The notes under the pieces: model-generated
Told to the model about the DNA's origin: nothing
Databases searched by the model: none
Seen by the model: only the letters and a program-made list of their open reading frames with translations
Part shown: one piece after another, positions 1-11,013 of the stretch
How the letters are laid out: the number at the start of each line of letters is the position of its first letter
Numbering within the stretch: the stretch's first letter is position 1
Translations under genes and position numbers: made by a program
Origin: JAFMJV01 sp963800275
GTDB taxonomy: Bacteria; Chloroflexota; Limnocylindria; Limnocylindrales; CSP1-4
Length of the DNA: 64,000 nucleotides
NCBI GenBank assembly: GCA_963800275.1
Contig: CAWDAI010000014.1
Location: 127,743 to 191,742, forward strand
Direction of reading: 5' to 3'

Positions 1-237
1 GCGCCCCAGGTCGACGCGGCCACCGCCGCGCAGCTCCCGTACCAGCAGGCCGGTGATGAGAAAGCCGCTGATGACGAAGAAGACATCCACGCCGATATAG
101 CCGCCCGCGACGGATTCCGGCGCCGCGTGGAAGAGGACCACCAGCAGGATGGCCAACCCGCGCAGACCCTCGATGTCTGGCCGGAAGTGCTCGGCGCGTG
201 CGGCTCCACCCGTGCTCGTCGCCCGGCTCGATCGCAC
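1..237 (-). CDS. Acyltransferase-3 (OafA/YrhL-like) membrane protein, N-terminal part, runs off the left edge
   Basis: The minus strand reads an open frame ending at base 1 that carries the typical start of the acyltransferase-3 family: GLRGLAILLVVLFH followed by the signature GVDVFFVISGFLITGLL. These multi-span inner-membrane enzymes transfer acyl groups to surface polysaccharides or lipids. Only about 79 codons are visible, covering the first two membrane helices. A GTG at 237 is a possible start and gives a short Arg/Ser/Thr-rich leader. The frame stays open further upstream, so the start is uncertain. The acceptor substrate cannot be told from this fragment. Confidence 0.75.
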   Translation of the reverse strand, partial: MRSSRATSTGGAARAEHFRPDIEGLRGLAILLVVLFHAAPESVAGGYIGVDVFFVISGFLITGLLVRELRGGGRVDLGR

Positions 238-514
238 CCTCGACGCGGGCGGCGGGACGGGCCAGGTCGGTGGCCGCAGGTGCGCAGGCGGGGGCAGATA
301 CCCAGGGGACCGGGGATCGGCGGGCCGCGCGTACCCAGGCGGGGGCGCAGGGCCACGCGCGATCGGGGTGTTGCCGCGGCCTGGGCCTCTCTGATCGTTC
401 ATCGCCTGCGGATACGCCACCTCACGCGCGGTGCGACACCTCCTCGGGTGGGTCCGTCGGACGGACACTACATCGAGATCGGCGAACCGGCTAACGAACG
501 AGCCGTCGCCCGGC

Positions 515-2168
515 TCACGGCCGGTCGGGTTCCCTCGGGGTTGGTCGCGGGCGCGTCACCTGGTCCTGCGCCGGCATCCATTCGAGCTCGTGCAGGGCGG
601 ACCAGAGGGCCGCACGCGCCTCGTCCAGCGAGGCCAGCCGAGCTCGGATGACCTCCGCCACGCAGGCGGAGACCCCCGGCGAGACCTGCTCGAGGATCGC
701 ATCCGCCCAGCGGCCACCGAGCCGGTGGGCCTGCCAGTGCAGCAGGCGGTCGAGGAGGAACCAGGACAACAGGCCGACGAGGATCAGCGCGGCCGGCGTG
801 GGCATCGGTCCCAGGACCGGGAGGTCGACCGAGCCGGTGGGCGTGGCGCCGGCCACGGCGAAGAGGACGACCACCCAGATGGCGCCGACCACGACCGACG
901 CGGTGGCGGCGAGCTGCAGCAGGCCGAACGCAGGCCAGAGCCGGCTGCGGGGCCGATCGCGGGCCTACGGCCGCGCCACGCACGACCGCATCGAGGCCAC
1001 GGGTGAGCCGCTCGCCCACGACCGCCGGGTCCGCGCCCGCGAGCACGTTCGGGCGCATGGGCGCCGGGAGAGAGCCCGCGGCCGCGAGCAGCACCTGCCG
1101 GACCGGTGCCGTGGCGCGGTCGAGCGAGCCTCGTTCGCGCCAGCGCCGCAGGTAGCCTTCCGGATCGGCCCGCCGGGCCGTGACGCCCGAGCCGCGCTCC
1201 AGCAGCGTCCGGCCCCGTTCGATCGGCCCGCCGCCCCTGCTCCGGGCCTCCGTCCACACCGCCGCCTTCGCCTGGTCGCGCAGACCGCGCGGCCCCAGCA
1301 GGTCGAGCAGCGCATCGCGGGATACGGCGGCGGCCTGGTCCCCGAGCGTGGGCGCGACGAGCGGACCGGGAGCGCTCGGGTCGGCGGCACCGGCCGCCGT
1401 GGCCAGCTCGCGGACGGCATCGAGGGCGCTCTGCTGCAGGCGTGCCCGAACGATCTCCTTGGCCGATACCCCCTCCCGCAACCAGTCGCGGAGCGGTGCC
1501 GGATCGTTGCGCGCCGATACGCCCAGCACGGGCACCTCCGGCAGGCCCTCCGCCCGTAGCCGGGCGCGCAGGTCCTCGCAGACCCGTCCGATGTCCTCGC
1601 GCGTCAGCCGGTCAGACTTGTTGACCACGAGTGCCTGGCGCGCCAGTCGCGGCATCCAGCGGCGCAGGTAGCGGTCATGCAGAACGGCATCGTCGTACTT
1701 CTCGGGGTCGGTGACCCAGACCACGGCGTCGATCCTGGGCAGGACGGCGTCGACACGCGCGGCGTGTGCCGGCTCCACCGAGTCCAGGTCGGGCAGATCC
1801 ACGATGGCCACGGCGGCGCCATCCGCGGCGCCACCTCCGGCCCACGTCCGCGCCTCCGCGCCACCCAGCCACTCCAGCAGGGGAGCGGCTTGCGCCTCGT
1901 ACTCCACGGGCAGCAACGCCACCGGTGCCGTGGTGGTGGGACGGCGAGCGCCGGCCGGGCTGACCTCGCCGCCCGCGATGGCATTGAGCAGGCTGGACTT
2001 GCCGACGCCGGTGCCCCCGGCCAGGCCGAGCACGTAGAGCTCGCCCGGATAGCCGCCGCGCTCCTCGATCGTGCGGGCCACCGCTCGCGCCTGCGCGGTC
2101 TCCAGGCCCAGCGTCTCGGCAGCCGTGATGGCACGCGCCAGCGCTCCCGGGATCAGCTCGATCGTCAC
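515..2168 (-). CDS. Membrane-associated GTPase, second gene of a GTPase pair, frame broken near 960
   Basis: The N-terminal domain is a P-loop GTPase. It has a Walker A motif GLAGGTGVGKSSLLNAIAG, a Thr-rich switch I (RRPTTTAP), a G3-like DLPDLDS and a clear G4 NKSD. It starts with GTG at 2168, four bases after the stop of the upstream GTPase, so the two are co-transcribed. After about residue 400 this frame becomes Arg/Pro nonsense. A frame shifted by one base takes over near 955-970 and encodes two hydrophobic helices (VVVGAIWVVVLFAVAG and ALILVGLLSWFLLDRLL) before a stop at 515. Removing one base would restore a protein of about 550 residues. The layout resembles paired Era/dynamin-like membrane GTPases of Actinobacteria and Chloroflexota; their role is unknown. 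Confidence 0.72.
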
Positions 2169-2172
2169 CTGC

Positions 2173-3945
2173 TCATACCGCGATGGAGCGCAGCTCGAGC
2201 GCCAGCCGCTCGCGTGCTTCCACGTCGCCCAACTGCGCCTCGAAGCGCCGGCGTTCGTCTGCCATGAGCGCTTCGAGCGCTTCGGTAAGGCTGCGGCGGG
2301 CGCGACCGATCATCTCCTGCACGGTGGCCTCGCCGAAGAGCGCGTTGAGGAGCTTCTGGTTGAGGAAGGCGGTGGCCGCGGCGATGCCGGCTTCGGCGCC
2401 GGTGAGCCCGCCGGTGTGAGCGAAGGTGACGAGCATGAGCGTCACGGCCGCGGCGTTCACCCCCAACGCCGCGACGCGTGCGGGGCCACGACGCTCGGCT
2501 CCGCGCTGGGCCACTTCCTGCGCGAGCAAGCCGATCCAGGCGTCGACCGCCCCACGAGTGGCCGTCTCCAGCTCAGGCGAGCAGGTCCAGAGCTCCGGGT
2601 GCGCGGCGATGATGAGCGCACCCTCGGGCTCGGCCGACCAGCGTTCGGCCGTCCGGCGGGCGGCTTCGGCCGCGTGGTTCGTGACGAGCGCCGTGATGTC
2701 GTCGGTCGCGCCCTGTTGCACGGCCACCACCGGGGCCCGCGGAGTCCTCCGCAGGAGCGTGGCCAGCGCGCCGCGCAGCTGGCCGATGCCCTTGGCGAAG
2801 TAGCGCGTGACCTGGTCGGCACCCACGAAGCTGTGCCAATGGCGGATGACCTCCTCGCGCAGGAAGGATCCCGAGAAGAGGCGGTCGAGCATCACGGTGG
2901 TCTCATCGGCCTGGATGTCGCGGGCATGCTGCAGCAGCGTTCGCCGCAGCTTTACCTCCTGCTCCAGGTCGTCGGCCACGGCCTGGACCAGGGGCGTGGC
3001 GCCGTGGAGGGCGCCGGCCAGCGCCTCGGACGCGAGCGCGTGCCGCTCGGCAGCATCAGCCGACAAGGTCGCCAGCCAACGCCTGAGTGGCTCGACGGAC
3101 GAAGCCGCCAGCGAGGCACCGTTCGCACCGAGGGCGCCCTCTGGCACGGGCAGGATCTCGCGCACGCGCAGCTCGGTCTCTCTGAGCATGGCCGTGATGT
3201 CCGCCAGCACCACCTCCGCGTCCTTCCCGGCGGGCATCCGGTTGACGATGACGATGAGGCCCAGCTGACGCTGCTCGGCGCGCGCCAGGACGTCCCACGG
3301 AACGCGGTCGGCATAGCGCGTCGCGGTGGTCACGAAGATGGCCAGGTCGGCGACTTCGAGGAGGTGGTCGGCCAGGGCCCGATCAGCGTGCTCGACCGAG
3401 TCCACGTCCGGTGCATCGACGATGACGAGACCCGGCATGACCTCCACCTCGTGTCGCTCGACCTGGTCTGGCGCGAGGCCGGCCAGCGATCCGTCATCGA
3501 GGGCGCGCTGCAGGTCCCGGGCCCCACCCACCGCGACGGCTTCCCGCGTGGTGGGCCGGAGCACGCCGGTCCGGCTCAGCGGCGCCCCGGCCAGCGTGTT
3601 GAGCAGGCTCGACTTGCCCGATCCCGTGGGCCCGATGATGGCGATGAGCAGGGGCGCGTCGAGGTCGCGCGCCCGCGGCAGCAGGAAGGAGCACGTGTGG
3701 TGCAGGAGCTCTAGGGCGCGTTCGCGCGGCCCTCGCGCGGCCGTGGGCGAGACCGGCGCATCAGGGTCGAGTCCGATCTCCCGCTGTGCTGCGGCCAGCA
3801 GATCCCAGCGCTGCTCGGCGCCGTCGGCCAGGCGCTGCACCTGCGCCACGATGTCACGCGGTGCGCTGATATCTGTGTCGTCGGGCGCGTCGTCCATCCG
3901 GGACATCTTGCCGGGACAGAGCCGAGCGCGCTCATTCGGGTCCAT
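2173..3945 (-). CDS. Membrane-associated GTPase, first gene of a GTPase pair
   Basis: This 590-residue protein has Walker A IIGPTGSGKSSLLNTLAG near residue 105, a Thr-containing switch I (RPTTREAV) and a G3-like DAPDVDSVEH. The G4 position reads VNRMP instead of the usual NKxD, so its nucleotide choice may differ from its partner. The C-terminal third contains a hydrophobic stretch around GVNAAAVTLMLVTFAHTGGL and then a charged helical region, as in dynamin-like membrane GTPases. ATG at 3945 is the longest start; ATGs at 3906 and 3897 are alternatives. It lies back to back with ettA, with only 46 bases between, so promoters must overlap. Function unknown; membrane remodelling or stress-linked GTPase activity is inference. 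Confidence 0.75.
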   Translation of the reverse strand: MDPNERARLCPGKMSRMDDAPDDTDISAPRDIVAQVQRLADGAEQRWDLLAAAQREIGLDPDAPVSPTAARGPRERALELLHHTCSFLLPRARDLDAPLLIAIIGPTGSGKSSLLNTLAGAPLSRTGVLRPTTREAVAVGGARDLQRALDDGSLAGLAPDQVERHEVEVMPGLVIVDAPDVDSVEHADRALADHLLEVADLAIFVTTATRYADRVPWDVLARAEQRQLGLIVIVNRMPAGKDAEVVLADITAMLRETELRVREILPVPEGALGANGASLAASSVEPLRRWLATLSADAAERHALASEALAGALHGATPLVQAVADDLEQEVKLRRTLLQHARDIQADETTVMLDRLFSGSFLREEVIRHWHSFVGADQVTRYFAKGIGQLRGALATLLRRTPRAPVVAVQQGATDDITALVTNHAAEAARRTAERWSAEPEGALIIAAHPELWTCSPELETATRGAVDAWIGLLAQEVAQRGAERRGPARVAALGVNAAAVTLMLVTFAHTGGLTGAEAGIAAATAFLNQKLLNALFGEATVQEMIGRARRSLTEALEALMADERRRFEAQLGDVEARERLALELRSIAV

Positions 3946-3991
3946 GAGCGACTCAGGGGGCCCTGGCCCGCCGGGCCGCTACCCTACCTCC

Positions 3992-5671
<1,680 letters not shown>

Positions 5672-5715
5672 GGCGCATGGCCGGCGGCGACAGCCGACTC
5701 GAGCGGAGGTTCACG

Positions 5716-6090
5716 ATGGCCCAGGCACGGATCTACCACCTGGCACTTCCCGCGGACTGGGGGAGCGCGGAGGAGCGTGGCCCCTATGCCGTCAGCACGC
5801 GCGGTCTGAGCCTCGCGGACGAGGGCTTCATCCACTGTTCGTTCGCGCATCAGATCGAGCCCGTCGCCAACAGCTGGTACCGAGACCTCGACGAGCTGGT
5901 CATCATCCGCCTCGACCTCGAGCGGCTCACGTCCGAGGTCCGAGTCGAGCCTTCCTCGGATGGCAGCGGGGAACTCTTCCCCCATGTGTACGGACCCATC
6001 CCGGCCGCAGCGGCCGCTGAGACGATGATCTGGACGCGGGAGGCCGGGCAGGATTGGGCGCTGCCAGACGAGATCGGGGTGGCGGAGTAG
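5716..6090 (+). CDS. DUF952 family protein
   Basis: A 124-residue protein beginning MAQARIYHLALPADW, with the family's GFIHCSF core and a DELVIIRLDLERL strand. DUF952 proteins are small, soluble and of unknown biochemical function. ATG at 5716 is preceded by GGAGG at 5705-5709 with a six-base gap. This makes it a better start than the in-frame ATG at 5677, which would add a non-conserved leader. It lies 44 bases after ettA on the same strand, so the two may be co-transcribed. Confidence 0.85.
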   Translation: MAQARIYHLALPADWGSAEERGPYAVSTRGLSLADEGFIHCSFAHQIEPVANSWYRDLDELVIIRLDLERLTSEVRVEPSSDGSGELFPHVYGPIPAAAAAETMIWTREAGQDWALPDEIGVAE

Positions 6091-6258
6091 CCCGGTCGGG
6101 ATGGGCGCGATGACGGCCACAGCCCTGAGGCGCGGCTGATACTGCCGATGGACCTCATGGACGCTGCTCGACCCGGCCGATAGAATTCCTCATCCCGGTC
6201 GCGCCACGCGGTTGTTGCTGCCTGCGGGCGATCCGGGGAACTTGAAGGGGGGTACCAC

Positions 6259-7035
6259 GTGTCCGTCCGCGATCGTCGCATCGTCGTCACCGGCGCCTCG
6301 AGTGGGCTCGGTGCGCACACGGTCAGACGGCTGGTGGCAGGTGGGGCACACGTCCTGGCGGTCGCACGCCGCCAGGACCGCCTCGAGCGACTGCCGATCC
6401 AGATGGCCGATGCGCCAGGTCAGGTCTATCCGGTCCAGGCCGATGTGACCTCCCCGCAGGCGTGTGAAGCGGTGGCTGAGGCAGCGATGCAGGCGCTCGG
6501 TGGCATCGACGTGCTGGTGAACAACGCCGGGAGCGAGGTGCAGGGCTCGATCGAGGAGCTGGCGCTCGAGGACTTCGAGGGCATGTATCGGGCCAACGTG
6601 TCGAGCATCTTCCTGTGCACGCGGGCCGCGCTCTCGGCACTCCGCGCCAGCAAGGGCGCGGTCATCAACGTGGGCTCGACCGTCGTCGCTCGGCCACCCC
6701 GCGACCGCTTCGGCTACGTGGCCTCCAAGGGCGCGGTCGAGGCCCTGACCCGGGCGCTGGCCGTAGACCTCGGACGTGACGGCATCCGCGTCAACGTCAT
6801 CCGCCCAGGGATCATCCCGTCTGAGCTGCGCGGGTCGACCGAGGAGGAGGAGCGTGCCCGCTTCAGCGGTGGTGGCGTCACCTGGCGCCAGGCGCTCGAC
6901 CGGGTCGGCCACGGCGAAGACATCGCCGATGCCATCGCCTGGCTCGCCGCGGAGGAGAACCGCTTCGTCACGGGCGCCGTCATCGATATCGACGGTGGCT
7001 TCGCCCTCGGCCTGGCCGATCTCGAGCGGGCCTAG
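6259..7035 (+). CDS. SDR family NAD(P)-dependent oxidoreductase
   Basis: This is a classical short-chain dehydrogenase/reductase of 258 residues with a Rossmann fold. The cofactor glycine motif is TGASSGLGAHTV (residues about 11-22), followed by NNAGSE. The catalytic Ser lies in VINVGSTV and the YxxxK pair in YVASK. The C-terminal IDIDGGFALG is typical for the family. The start is GTG at 6259, behind a strong purine-rich site (GAAGGGGGG, 6244-6252). Substrate specificity cannot be read from sequence. The gene stands alone, with no obvious pathway partners beside it. Confidence 0.9.
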   Translation: MSVRDRRIVVTGASSGLGAHTVRRLVAGGAHVLAVARRQDRLERLPIQMADAPGQVYPVQADVTSPQACEAVAEAAMQALGGIDVLVNNAGSEVQGSIEELALEDFEGMYRANVSSIFLCTRAALSALRASKGAVINVGSTVVARPPRDRFGYVASKGAVEALTRALAVDLGRDGIRVNVIRPGIIPSELRGSTEEEERARFSGGGVTWRQALDRVGHGEDIADAIAWLAAEENRFVTGAVIDIDGGFALGLADLERA

Positions 7036-7093
7036 CCATCAAGCGCGGAGCGCGCTCGCCGGCGAGACGGAGGCTGGCTGACCCACTGGCGAT

Positions 7094-7381
7094 CTAGGGC
7101 AGCAGCTCTTCCGCGGCACGCAGGACCGCAGCACGACCGATGACCGGATCGTCATCGACCAGGACCGCCTGTTTGATGCCGCAGAGCCCGATGCAGTCGA
7201 GGCCCTCGAGGGCGATCCCGTCAGCGGTGCGCTCGTCGAGGCCGATGCCCAGCTGCCGCTCCAGGGCGCGCATCAGCTCGCCGTCCATGGTCTCACAGCT
7301 TTCCAGCAGACAGACACGCACATGGTGGGTCGGGGGGCGCCACCGAGGCTGGACTCCGCTCGACTGCTCGTTCGCGGACAT
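7094..7381 (-). CDS. Thioredoxin-like [2Fe-2S] ferredoxin (NuoE C-terminal-like)
   Basis: The 95-residue product matches the thioredoxin-fold ferredoxin domain of NuoE and HydB/FdhG-type subunits. It has a first cysteine pair CLLESC (C-x4-C) and a second pair CIGLC (C-x3-C) after DGIALEGLD, spaced as in NuoE. It lacks the N-terminal helical domain of full NuoE, and no other Nuo, hydrogenase or formate dehydrogenase gene is nearby. It therefore appears to be a stand-alone electron carrier. ATG at 7381 was chosen because upstream residues are low complexity; an in-frame start at 7483 would overlap the BtpA relic on the other strand. Partner enzymes are unknown. Confidence 0.65.
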   Translation of the reverse strand: MSANEQSSGVQPRWRPPTHHVRVCLLESCETMDGELMRALERQLGIGLDERTADGIALEGLDCIGLCGIKQAVLVDDDPVIGRAAVLRAAEELLP

Positions 7382-7418
7382 GGACTCGCTCAGGGGGGAT
7401 GTACGACCACGATAGTAG

Positions 7419-7724
7419 AGGTTTCCGACCTGCCCTGGGGTGGCGGCGCCCGTGCTCATCGGGAGCGGCGTCTCGCTGGCCAACGTGGCCGACTTCTATG
7501 CGGCTTCCGATGGCGTCCTCATCGGCGAGACCGACTTCAAGGTCGACGGGGTCTGGGGCGGTCGCAGCGACGTTGCTGCCTATGCGGATGCGGTCCGGCG
7601 CTGCCGCGGCTGTCACGACGCGGTCGGTCTGCCGGGGCATCTCAGCCTTGACGCCCGCTCACCGCGAGGCGCTCGAGGGTCTCTTCGCGTTCGGCCCGGA
7701 GCGGAGTGGTCTCGTGGCAGGTGA
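7419..7724 (+). pseudogene. Relic of a BtpA/SgcQ-family gene (C-terminal part only)
   Basis: The plus frame opens after a TAG at 7416-7418. From 7446 it reads VLIGSGVSLANVADFY, then ASDGVLIGETDFKVDG and SDVAAYADAVRRCR. This is the C-terminal signature of the BtpA/SgcQ TIM-barrel family, whose members are about 260 residues long. Only about 55 matching residues remain and there is no room upstream for the rest, because that DNA belongs to the minus-strand ferredoxin gene. Past about 7610 the match ends and the frame runs on into sequence antisense to yhaN. Otherwise this gap holds no gene, so the match is unlikely to be a shadow. I read it as a decayed gene end. Confidence 0.5.
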
Positions 7725-10700
7725 AGTAGATGACCTGGCAGGTCCGTGCGAGCTCCTCGATGGAACGAGCGGCGTGCGCGGCGCGGCCAGGATCGAAGTT
7801 GACGAGGATGTCATCCATGACGATGGGCAGCGGTTCGCCCGAGGTCTCCACGAAGTGCTCCACGAGCCCGAAGCGCAGCGCCAGGTAGAGCTGCTCTGAT
7901 GTCCCGCGCGACAGTCCGGGGAGCTCCACCGCCGTCCCGTCGGCGCGCTCGATCCCGCGGATGTCCTCGCCGAGCGGCGCGATGATCCGGCGATACCGAC
8001 CGTCGGTCCACTGCTCCAGCAAGCGCTCTGCCTTCTCCACGACCGCCGGCCGGTGCGCCTCCTCGTAGACGCCGCGCGACCGCTTCAGGAGCGTGTGTGC
8101 GACCGCGAGCGTGGTCCAGCGCTCGGCGGCAGCACGCAGCTGCGAGAGCAGGTCCTCGCGCTGCTGCCGCAGCTCCGTCGCGGCAGCGTCTGCTTCCATC
8201 TCGTCGCGATTTGCACGCAACTGCCCGGCCAACTGGTTCAGCTCGTCACGGTCACGATCCGACTCCGCCAGCCGCACTCTGATCCCTGACACCGTCGCTT
8301 CGACCGCGGTGATGTCATCGACTCCGCGCAGGTCGGCCTCGAAGGATCGGAGCGCCTCGCCCGGCCCGGAGAGGGCAGCGAGGGTGGCGCGCGCCGACGC
8401 CATCTCGGCCTCGAGCGTCGCCGCCTGACGTGCCCGTGCGACCTCACGTCGAAGGGCCGCCCCACCTTCCGCTTCCGCCTCGGCGAGGAAGCCGTCGAGC
8501 GCCGCGGCGACCGCCGCCTCGGTCCCGACGGTGGCATCGTGCGCCTGCGCGCTGCGGTCCAGCGCTGCGGTGAGCTCGTCCCGCGCCCGTGCCCCAGCGG
8601 TGGCGTCCGCCAGGCGTCTGGCCAGGGCGGCCGCGATGCCCGCAACGTCGTCCTGCTCGGCCATCTCAGGCTCCAGCTCCCGCGCCAGCGAGCGCACCTG
8701 CTCGTCGTATCGCTCCTGCTCGGCGGCGAGCTCCGCCACCCGGCCTTCCGCGGCGTGCAGCCCGCCGACGGCCTGCTTGGCCGCGGTCACCGCATCGATG
8801 AGCCGCAGCGCGGTCTCCGGGTCGAGCGTCCGGTCCAGGTCGTGCGCCTCCAGCCAGTCGGCCCATGCGTCCCGGACGGTCGTGGCCTCGGCGGCGCGCT
8901 CCTCCAGCGTCGCGCTACTCGCCTGCACTCGCTCCGCGGCCGCCTCTGCCTCCGCCTGGAGCTGCTGCTCGCGCTCCGTCGCTTCGGCCAGCTGGGCCTC
9001 GGTCCGCCGGTCCGCCTCGATCGACGCCGAGAAGGCCTCCACGTCCTGGTCGGATGGCAGGTCAGGCAGACCGTTCGCAGCACAGACCATGCGCAGCGCC
9101 TCCATCAACCGCTGCACCTCGGTCGCGGCGGCCGCGGCGCGTGTCGCGCGATCCTCGTCCCGCTCGAGCCCGCGGCGCTCGGTGTCGAGCTGGGCGTCGA
9201 GCCGGACCAGGTCCGCCTCCGCCGGTCGTTCTCCCAACCCGAGCGCAGGCCCGAGCTCGGCGATGCGCGTCCCGGCCTCGTCACGCGTGCGCTCCAATCG
9301 CGCCCTGGTCGCCGCGGCAGAAGCGGGTGTGTTCCGCCGGAGCCACCAGGCCAGGGCCAGGCCGCCGAGGACCCCGCTCGCGCCGACGAGCAGGGCGATC
9401 GCGACCGATGCGTCCACCAAGAACAGCAGCACGGCCGCGACCACGCCGCCGATAGCCAGGACCAGTGGCCACGCGTAGCGCACGTTGGCCTCGGCGGATG
9501 CCGACTCCGCCATGGCCCGGGCGCTGGGCAGGAGCTCTTCCGCTCCGGCGCGGGCCGCCATCGCGGCTCTCAGCTCGCGCGCCCCCGCCAGCCGCTCGCC
9601 GAGGGCCTTGCGCCTCGCCTCGGGGTCACCCTCGGGGCGCTCGTCCGCGATCCGTTGCTGCTCGGCGATGCCGGCACGGAGCTGCTCCACCTCGCGCAGG
9701 CTGCGCGCGCGGGCAGCGGGTGCCGGCCGCTCCGCGAGCGACTCGCGCAGCTGCACCACACGTGCCGCCGCCGCCGCTGCCCGCTCCGTCGCGTCCTTCG
9801 CTCGTCCCAGGGCTGCCTCCTGGTCGGTGCGTGCGCCGGCCAGGGCAGCCTCCGTGGTGGCCAACGCGACCCGATGGCGCCCCGACAGCGCCGACTTGAC
9901 GGCGATCGAGTCGTCGAACCGCTCCACGCGCTCGACGGTCCAGTCTCCGCCGAGGTTGCCGAGCGCGGACTCCACCATCGTGCGGGCCTCGTCGGCCGCC
10001 CGCTCCGCGCGCGCTCGTTCGGCCGCCCGCGACTACCTCGCTGCGTCGTGCTTCGACCAGCGCCTCCAGCGCTTCCCGCCGCTCCAGCGCGGCCGCATCG
10101 ATTACTGCCGCGTCCACGGCTGCCTGCGCGCGCTCGCGAGCAGTCCCTGTGATCTCGACCGCGTGCTGGGCCTCTGCCAGCCTGGTCTCCAGGGCGCTGA
10201 GCCGTTCGAGGATGTCGTCATCGAACCGGGCCACTGGCCCGAGGCCGTCGCGCTGCTCCTGTGCTCGCAGCAGCGCCAGCCACGCCTCCCAGCCGTCGAC
10301 CACCCGCTGGTGGCGTCGCTGTTCTGCGTCGAGCGCTGCCCGTTCCCGGTCCAGCTCAGCCAGCTGCGCGATGGTCGCACCGAGCCGGACGCCTGCCTCC
10401 GCGTATTCCTGCGGCAGGTCGCGGTCGGCCAGCTGCGCATCGATCGCCTCGAGGTCGCACAGGATCCGGTTCATGAGCGGGTTCTTGCCACCGGGCCTGA
10501 ACAGCCCTTCCATCTCGCCCCGCAGCTCCTGCTCGACCCTCAGCCCGGACACCCCGCCGGTGCCGGCGCCGGCGCCATAGATCCGCGCTGCCACCTCGTC
10601 CGCGCCGAGCGTCTCGAAGCGGGTCAGCTCGGCCAGGCCGAAGGCGAAGATGTTGCGATAGACGTTCGAATTCGACGCCCTGCAGCAGCTGGGCCAGGCG

Positions 10701-11009
10701 GCTGCGGCCGAGGTCGGCGTCGTTCTCGATGACGCGCAGGCGGCCTCTGCCGCCACGCTCGCCGTAGCGCTCGATGCGCAGCTTCCGGCCGTCCGCCATC
10801 TCCACGTCCAGCCAGCCGCCCCGCTTGCCGCCCCGCAGGGCGGGATAGGCGTTGGTCTCGAAGCCGAAGAGCATCGCGCGCGTGAAGGCCAGCAGCGTGG
10901 TCTTGCCGGCCTCGTTGGGGCCGCGCACGACCGTCAGGCCGGGAGCAGGGGAGAGCCGCCGATCGTGGAAGCGGCCGAAGCCGTCGATGGCGATGGTGTC
11001 GATGCGCAT
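7642..11009 (-). CDS. yhaN: YhaN-like AAA ATPase (SbcC/Rad50-like), frame broken twice (near 10030 and 10670)
   Basis: Three adjacent minus-strand frames together make one SMC/Rad50-like protein of about 1,120 residues. Piece 1 (11009 to about 10670) holds Walker A GPNEAGKTTLL and the N-lobe. Piece 2 (about 10670 to 10030) begins NVYRNIFAFGLAEL, a YhaN hallmark, and is then coiled coil. Piece 3 (about 10030 to 7642) is a long Ala/Glu/Arg coiled coil with two central membrane helices (WPLVLAIGGVVAAVLLFLV and a following one). It ends with the signature SRGTSEQLYLALR, Walker B LPIVMDDILVNFD and a switch histidine in YFTCHE. Both breaks are repaired by deleting one base. It sits four bases after yhaO, its expected nuclease partner, suggesting DNA end processing near the membrane. 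Confidence 0.82.
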
Positions 11010-11013
11010 GGTC

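Noticed and set aside
3326..3991. N-terminal extension of ettA by 222 codons
   Set aside because: The stretch is antisense to the GTPase gene and rich in Arg and Ser. EttA homology begins exactly at ATG 3992.
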